Source: an uncultured Erysipelotrichaceae bacterium
GTDB lineage: Bacteria > Bacillota_I > Bacilli_A > RF39 > UBA660
DNA: 15,962 bases
Direction of reading: 5' to 3'
Assembly (NCBI GenBank): GCA_902783435.1
Contig: CACZQV010000021.1
Span: 1-15,962 of the forward strand
The translations under genes were made by a program, and so were the position numbers. A model generated the notes under the pieces. It worked only from the letters and a program-made list of their open reading frames with translations. It was not told where the DNA came from and did no database searches. Each line of letters opens with the position of its first letter. Within the stretch, counting starts at the first letter, position 1. Positions 13,043 through 15,962 of the stretch are shown here, piece by piece.

Positions 13043-13679
13043 ATTTTTTTGTATAACGTGCAATACTTAATGTTCTTTTAGAAGCAAACACTTTATTAAT
13101 ACTATCTTCAAATTCTTTATAATGTAAATAATCTGTTTCTTTTTCTTCTTCTTCTTCTTTAGCTAATCTTTTTATATAATCTAAATCAACTTGAAATAAT
13201 TTTATAAGAGCATTTGTATCTATAAAAATATTATTCATTTCTAATAGACTTTTTACTGCTTCTTGTTCTTTTTCTTTAGTAAGAATGTTTCTTACATTTT
13301 CACCTTTTTCATTTAATGTAAAGTTGTCTAATTCTATTTCATCATGTTTATTTCTTTCTTTTTCATTTATTGCGTTTTCATTTTTATAATTAATTTGTAT
13401 ACGAGAAGCATCTTCATATACATCACCTATATATTTATGTGAACTTACACTAAGAATATATGGTAATTCTTGGATTGTGATAGTTCTATTTACTATTTCT
13501 CCACCTTTTACAAATAATTGCATTGACATAGTTCTACTATGTATTGTTTCAGTAGAATTACTATTAAATGATACAATTATCCAATATGATCCATCGTTAT
13601 TATTTTCATAAGCTTTTTTAACGATTAGTTTATTTCCTTTTTCTTCAATATATTGCCTTTTTTCTTTTTCCCCTTTCAC
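13041..13679 (-). CDS. Hypothetical protein (about 212 aa), start uncertain
   Basis: The product is a soluble, strongly charged protein. Residues ~15-100 look beta-rich (NKLIVKKAYENN, YWIIVSFNSN, NRTITIQELPYIL); the rest is helical with a run of glutamates (AKEEEEEKE) and a basic tail. No family is recognised. The only standard start upstream is a GTG at 13677-13679, and it has no ribosome site in front; the bases there are the U-tract of a hairpin. AAGGGG and AAAAAGG lie just inside the frame and could serve a later, non-standard ATT codon. A good promoter precedes the hairpin, so this gene's own leader contains the hairpin. Start and translational control need experimental support. Confidence 0.7.
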   Translation of the reverse strand: MKGEKEKRQYIEEKGNKLIVKKAYENNNDGSYWIIVSFNSNSTETIHSRTMSMQLFVKGGEIVNRTITIQELPYILSVSSHKYIGDVYEDASRIQINYKNENAINEKERNKHDEIELDNFTLNEKGENVRNILTKEKEQEAVKSLLEMNNIFIDTNALIKLFQVDLDYIKRLAKEEEEEKETDYLHYKEFEDSINKVFASKRTLSIARYTKK

Positions 13680-13681
13680 AT

Positions 13682-13704
13682 AAAAAGAAGTACATGACTT
13701 CTTT
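13682..13704 (-). terminator. Terminator or leader attenuator hairpin
   Basis: AAAGAAGT / ACTTCTTT (13684-13691 and 13697-13704), loop of 5 bases, then five minus-strand Us. It is downstream of the promoter at 13719-13747 and ends 2-5 bases before the GTG of the next gene, so it may both terminate the upstream gene and attenuate the downstream one. Confidence 0.72.
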
Positions 13705-13718
13705 AATTAAGTTTCTAT

Positions 13719-13747
13719 ATTTTATCATATTTTCCTTTAATAGTCAA
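13719..13747 (-). promoter_or_regulatory. Promoter of the gene at 13041-13679
   Basis: On the minus strand TTGACT (13742-13747), a 17-base spacer and TAAAAT (13719-13724). The predicted start (about 13712) is upstream of the hairpin at 13684-13704. Confidence 0.75.
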
Positions 13748-13750
13748 ATA

Positions 13751-14920
13751 TTATTTCTTATTTTTAACATATATAGGGGTTTTACTATTAAATTCTTCTA
13801 TACCATTATCTTCTAATGTTTTTATAAAATTATCTATACTTGAAGAGTATAATTGTTCTTTTACTTCTATAGGTTCATCTAATTCTTTTATTTTCTCTAA
13901 ATAATCTATAGTTATTGGTGTATCGCTATTTAATACTATATCTTTGATATATGGTGATTTAGTATTAATAATTATATCAATATACTCTATTTGGATATCT
14001 ATAGGTAATAATAATAATTTATGATTAACTATAGATTCATATGTATTATTGTTTCTTTTGTATATTTTTATTAATCTCATTAATTCAGAATATGTTCTAT
14101 GTTCTAATAAATCTCTATCAGTTAAGATTTTATATAATTCATAAGATGGTTCATCAATAAATTCATTTAATATTGATAAATGTTCATCATTTGTCATTCT
14201 TGTTACTAGTATTTTGTCTGTTACTAATAATTCAATATCAGTTTTTTCATTATGTTTATCACTATTTATTTTTCTATTATATTCTTCTGAATTATATGCT
14301 TCTAAGACTTTTTGACCTAGTAATTTACTTTCTTCATAGGTTTTATATTTTAATATATCTTCATCAAAATATATTTCTTCTTTTTGTTTTGAAGTAAGAC
14401 CACAATCATCTTTTATTAATTTACATACTTCATCTATTGTCCTTGTAGGGATAAATGATTTAATGTCTTCATTAGATAATGAATATTTTTTTAAGTCAAT
14501 TTCAAAATTTACTGAACTTAGGGCATCATATAATTTAAAGAAATTATTTCTTGATAGTATTGGTTTGAAGTTTTTAATTAAATTTATTGTATTAATACTA
14601 TAATTATCATCAATATATAGTTTAATCATACAATTAATATCATTCATATTTATTTCTTGATTAGTACGATATTTATTAGTAATTGCTTTTAATATTGTAC
14701 ATATATCTTCATCAAATTGTTTATGTTTTTTTGTGTGATTTTTTACTAATTCAATAAAGGCATTAATTGAACCTTCTGTATACACGACGTCAGCTTTATC
14801 TAATCTATCTACTGTTGCGACAATGCTTTTAGTTAGTTCTTCATCTTCATCTAATAATAGTTCTATAGTACTTGTACTTCTTGTTAGTTTTGCTAGTTTT
14901 TTAACTTGTTCTATATTCAT
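13751..14920 (-). CDS. Hypothetical alpha-helical repeat-like protein (389 aa)
   Basis: This 389-residue, acidic, soluble protein is predicted to be nearly all helical, with no signal peptide or membrane helix. Two segments resemble each other about 82 residues apart: EDILKYKTYEESKLLGQKVLEAYN (TY at 194-195) and RDLLEHRTYSELMRLIKIYKRNN (TY at 276-277), suggesting degenerate helical repeats that could form a solenoid for protein binding. GGAGGG stands 6 bases before the ATG, and an extended -10 promoter lies upstream. It is between the HipA-like kinase and an unknown gene, separately transcribed. I do not recognise a family and give no function. Confidence 0.75.
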   Translation of the reverse strand: MNIEQVKKLAKLTRSTSTIELLLDEDEELTKSIVATVDRLDKADVVYTEGSINAFIELVKNHTKKHKQFDEDICTILKAITNKYRTNQEINMNDINCMIKLYIDDNYSINTINLIKNFKPILSRNNFFKLYDALSSVNFEIDLKKYSLSNEDIKSFIPTRTIDEVCKLIKDDCGLTSKQKEEIYFDEDILKYKTYEESKLLGQKVLEAYNSEEYNRKINSDKHNEKTDIELLVTDKILVTRMTNDEHLSILNEFIDEPSYELYKILTDRDLLEHRTYSELMRLIKIYKRNNNTYESIVNHKLLLLPIDIQIEYIDIIINTKSPYIKDIVLNSDTPITIDYLEKIKELDEPIEVKEQLYSSSIDNFIKTLEDNGIEEFNSKTPIYVKNKK

Positions 14921-14944
14921 TTTACCCTCCTGATTATTAATATA

Positions 14945-14973
14945 AGTATAACATCTTTATATTGGATGGTAAA
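14945..14973 (-). promoter_or_regulatory. Promoter of the helical repeat-like protein gene
   Basis: On the minus strand TTTACC (14968-14973), a 17-base spacer and TATACT (14945-14950), with TG correctly placed for an extended -10. Confidence 0.75.
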
Positions 14974-14975
14974 TG

Positions 14976-15809
14976 TTATTTATTATAAATTTTTTTTATA
15001 TGATTATCTAATATATTACTTAATCTATCATATTGAAAAGAAAATCTTTTTTTAATTTTTTCTTTGAATTCTTCTTCGATTTTTCTATTTATTCTTTTTT
15101 CTACTCTATCAAATACTTTATTAATATTTTCTTCGTTAATTATCCATAATTTATTTTTTAGTAATTCAGTATATTCACTTGAACTTATATTTAGAAAATC
15201 TTTTATAGTATTTTTATCATCAATATCTACTTTAATACCATATTCATCTTCATATAAAGATATTCCTGATAACATACATGAATTATCATATACTGGAGAT
15301 ATATTAATACTATTTGGACCAGTTATAATACCATAATTTTCATCATGTCTATCATTATTGGCTATTAGTATATCAAATATAAACATATTTACAATTTGAT
15401 CAATTAATTTAGCTGTTAGCTCTTGATTATTAAAAGTAATCTCAAATGTATCCCATAAATCTGTTAGATTATTATGATTTATTTTATCGTTAGGAAATAC
15501 TTTTTCTAATATGTTATATATTGGAGTATAAGTTTCATTTTCTTTTAAAAAGTTTTCACTTATTACACCTATATTTCCATTATATACAGCTAAATCATAG
15601 TGAATATGATTAATACCATAGTCATTAGCTATTTCTTCAGCTATTAATTCATTATAGATATCTGAAATAGAATCTACCCATTTAAAATAATATAATTTAT
15701 TATTAGTATTTAAAGTATATACATGTCTATAATTTGCTAGTCTTTCTACTCTAAATTTACTTATATCTATAAAACCATCATCGTCTCTTAATTTTTCTAA
15801 TGTTTTCAT
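14976..15809 (-). CDS. HipA-like protein kinase, without HipB partner
   Basis: The 277-residue protein has the motifs of the HipA C-terminal kinase fold. Lys43 in LYYFKWVD is the expected ATP-binding lysine, and a helix with NELIAEEIA follows. The catalytic loop is IANNDRHDENYG (Asp153 and Asn158), and the metal-binding aspartate is Asp175 in ISPVYDNSCML. All key residues appear present, so it is likely an active Ser/Thr kinase in the cytoplasm. It lacks the N-terminal HipA subdomain of E. coli HipA (440 residues), resembling short HipA/CtkA-like kinases. No HipB-type gene is adjacent; the XRE regulator is 6 kb away. AGGTG at 15815-15819 is too close to the first ATG (15812), so the second ATG (15809) is chosen. 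The target is unknown. Confidence 0.8.
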   Translation of the reverse strand: MKTLEKLRDDDGFIDISKFRVERLANYRHVYTLNTNNKLYYFKWVDSISDIYNELIAEEIANDYGINHIHYDLAVYNGNIGVISENFLKENETYTPIYNILEKVFPNDKINHNNLTDLWDTFEITFNNQELTAKLIDQIVNMFIFDILIANNDRHDENYGIITGPNSINISPVYDNSCMLSGISLYEDEYGIKVDIDDKNTIKDFLNISSSEYTELLKNKLWIINEENINKVFDRVEKRINRKIEEEFKEKIKKRFSFQYDRLSNILDNHIKKIYNK

Positions 15810-15835
15810 CATATCACCTGGTTTTCCTTTAATAA

Positions 15836-15844
15836 ATTATAGCA
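15836..15844 (-). promoter_or_regulatory. Extended -10 promoter of the HipA-like kinase gene
   Basis: TGCTATAAT on the minus strand, about 27 bases before the start codon. No clear -35. Confidence 0.6.
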
Positions 15845-15898
15845 TATTGTTGTTGTATTTTTATTTAATTTATGTTAAATTATTAATGTACTTTATAT

Positions 15899-15962
15899 GG
15901 CCTGTTGGTGAAGTGGCTTAACACATTACCCTCTCAAGGTAACATTCACGGATTCGAATTCC
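15899..15962 (+). tRNA. tRNA-Glu (anticodon CTC), 3' end cut by the window
   Basis: The gene begins GGCCTGT TG GTGAAGTGG, as tRNA-Glu does. The anticodon arm is TTACC-CTCTCAA-GGTAA (5-bp stem, 7-base loop with U33), giving anticodon CTC for GAG codons. The T arm starts as ACGGATTCGAATTCC, and the remainder lies beyond the window. It is divergent from the HipA-like kinase gene. Confidence 0.93.

Noticed and set aside
14173..14397. 74-codon plus-strand ORF
   Set aside because: It is antisense to the 389-residue protein gene and lacks a ribosome binding site.
15064..15336. 90-codon plus-strand ORF
   Set aside because: It is a shadow of the HipA-like kinase gene, which has clear family motifs in its own frame.

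Overview
This is a very AT-rich chromosomal window from a Gram-positive-type bacterium. Supporting signs are consensus Shine-Dalgarno sequences before most genes, TTGA(N)-17-TATAAT-type promoters, intrinsic terminators, and the xerD-deoB gene order known from Bacilli. TGA is used as a stop and TGG encodes Trp, so the standard bacterial code applies and mycoplasma code 4 does not. A spoIIM-like gene and two CotF-like coat genes point to a spore-former or a descendant of one. My best guess is an uncultured gut Bacilli/Erysipelotrichia/RF39-like lineage; this is an inference from gene content and composition only.

Layout, left: the 3' end of alaS overlaps holA (DNA polymerase III delta). holA converges on rarA across a shared hairpin terminator. 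Upstream of rarA, and divergent from it, is a short transcription unit with its own promoter and a 14-bp terminator and no convincing ORF. I read it as an uncharacterised structured RNA of about 125 nt. An ORF6N-domain gene follows. It carries a palindrome inside its coding sequence, and a near-identical palindrome lies just after its stop codon. xerD and deoB then form a tight operon.

Layout, middle: a large secreted or membrane-anchored Cys-containing protein and a convergent 61-residue gene border a gene-free stretch of about 540 bp (7527-8068). It holds two copies of an AT-rich palindrome flanking two 59-bp tandem units, then a strong hairpin with an extended -10 promoter. Next come, on the minus strand, a four-helix membrane protein, an XRE-type regulator with a plausible operator at its own promoter, and a SpoIIM-like protein. 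A 29-residue membrane peptide gene is divergent from spoIIM.

Layout, right: minus-strand units include a 100-aa unknown, a metallo-beta-lactamase-fold hydrolase co-transcribed with a Pro/Gln-rich bitopic membrane protein, a small acidic unknown, the overlapping CotF-like pair, two unknown proteins, and a solitary HipA-like kinase. The window ends inside a tRNA-Glu gene (anticodon CTC).

A recurring feature is that many stop codons lie inside or touch the stem of the gene's own terminator, giving very compact gene ends. The most interesting unexplained items are the structured RNA near 2612-2738, the paired ORF6N palindromes, the repeat island at 7594-7836, and the hairpin between promoter and start codon of the gene ending at 13041.
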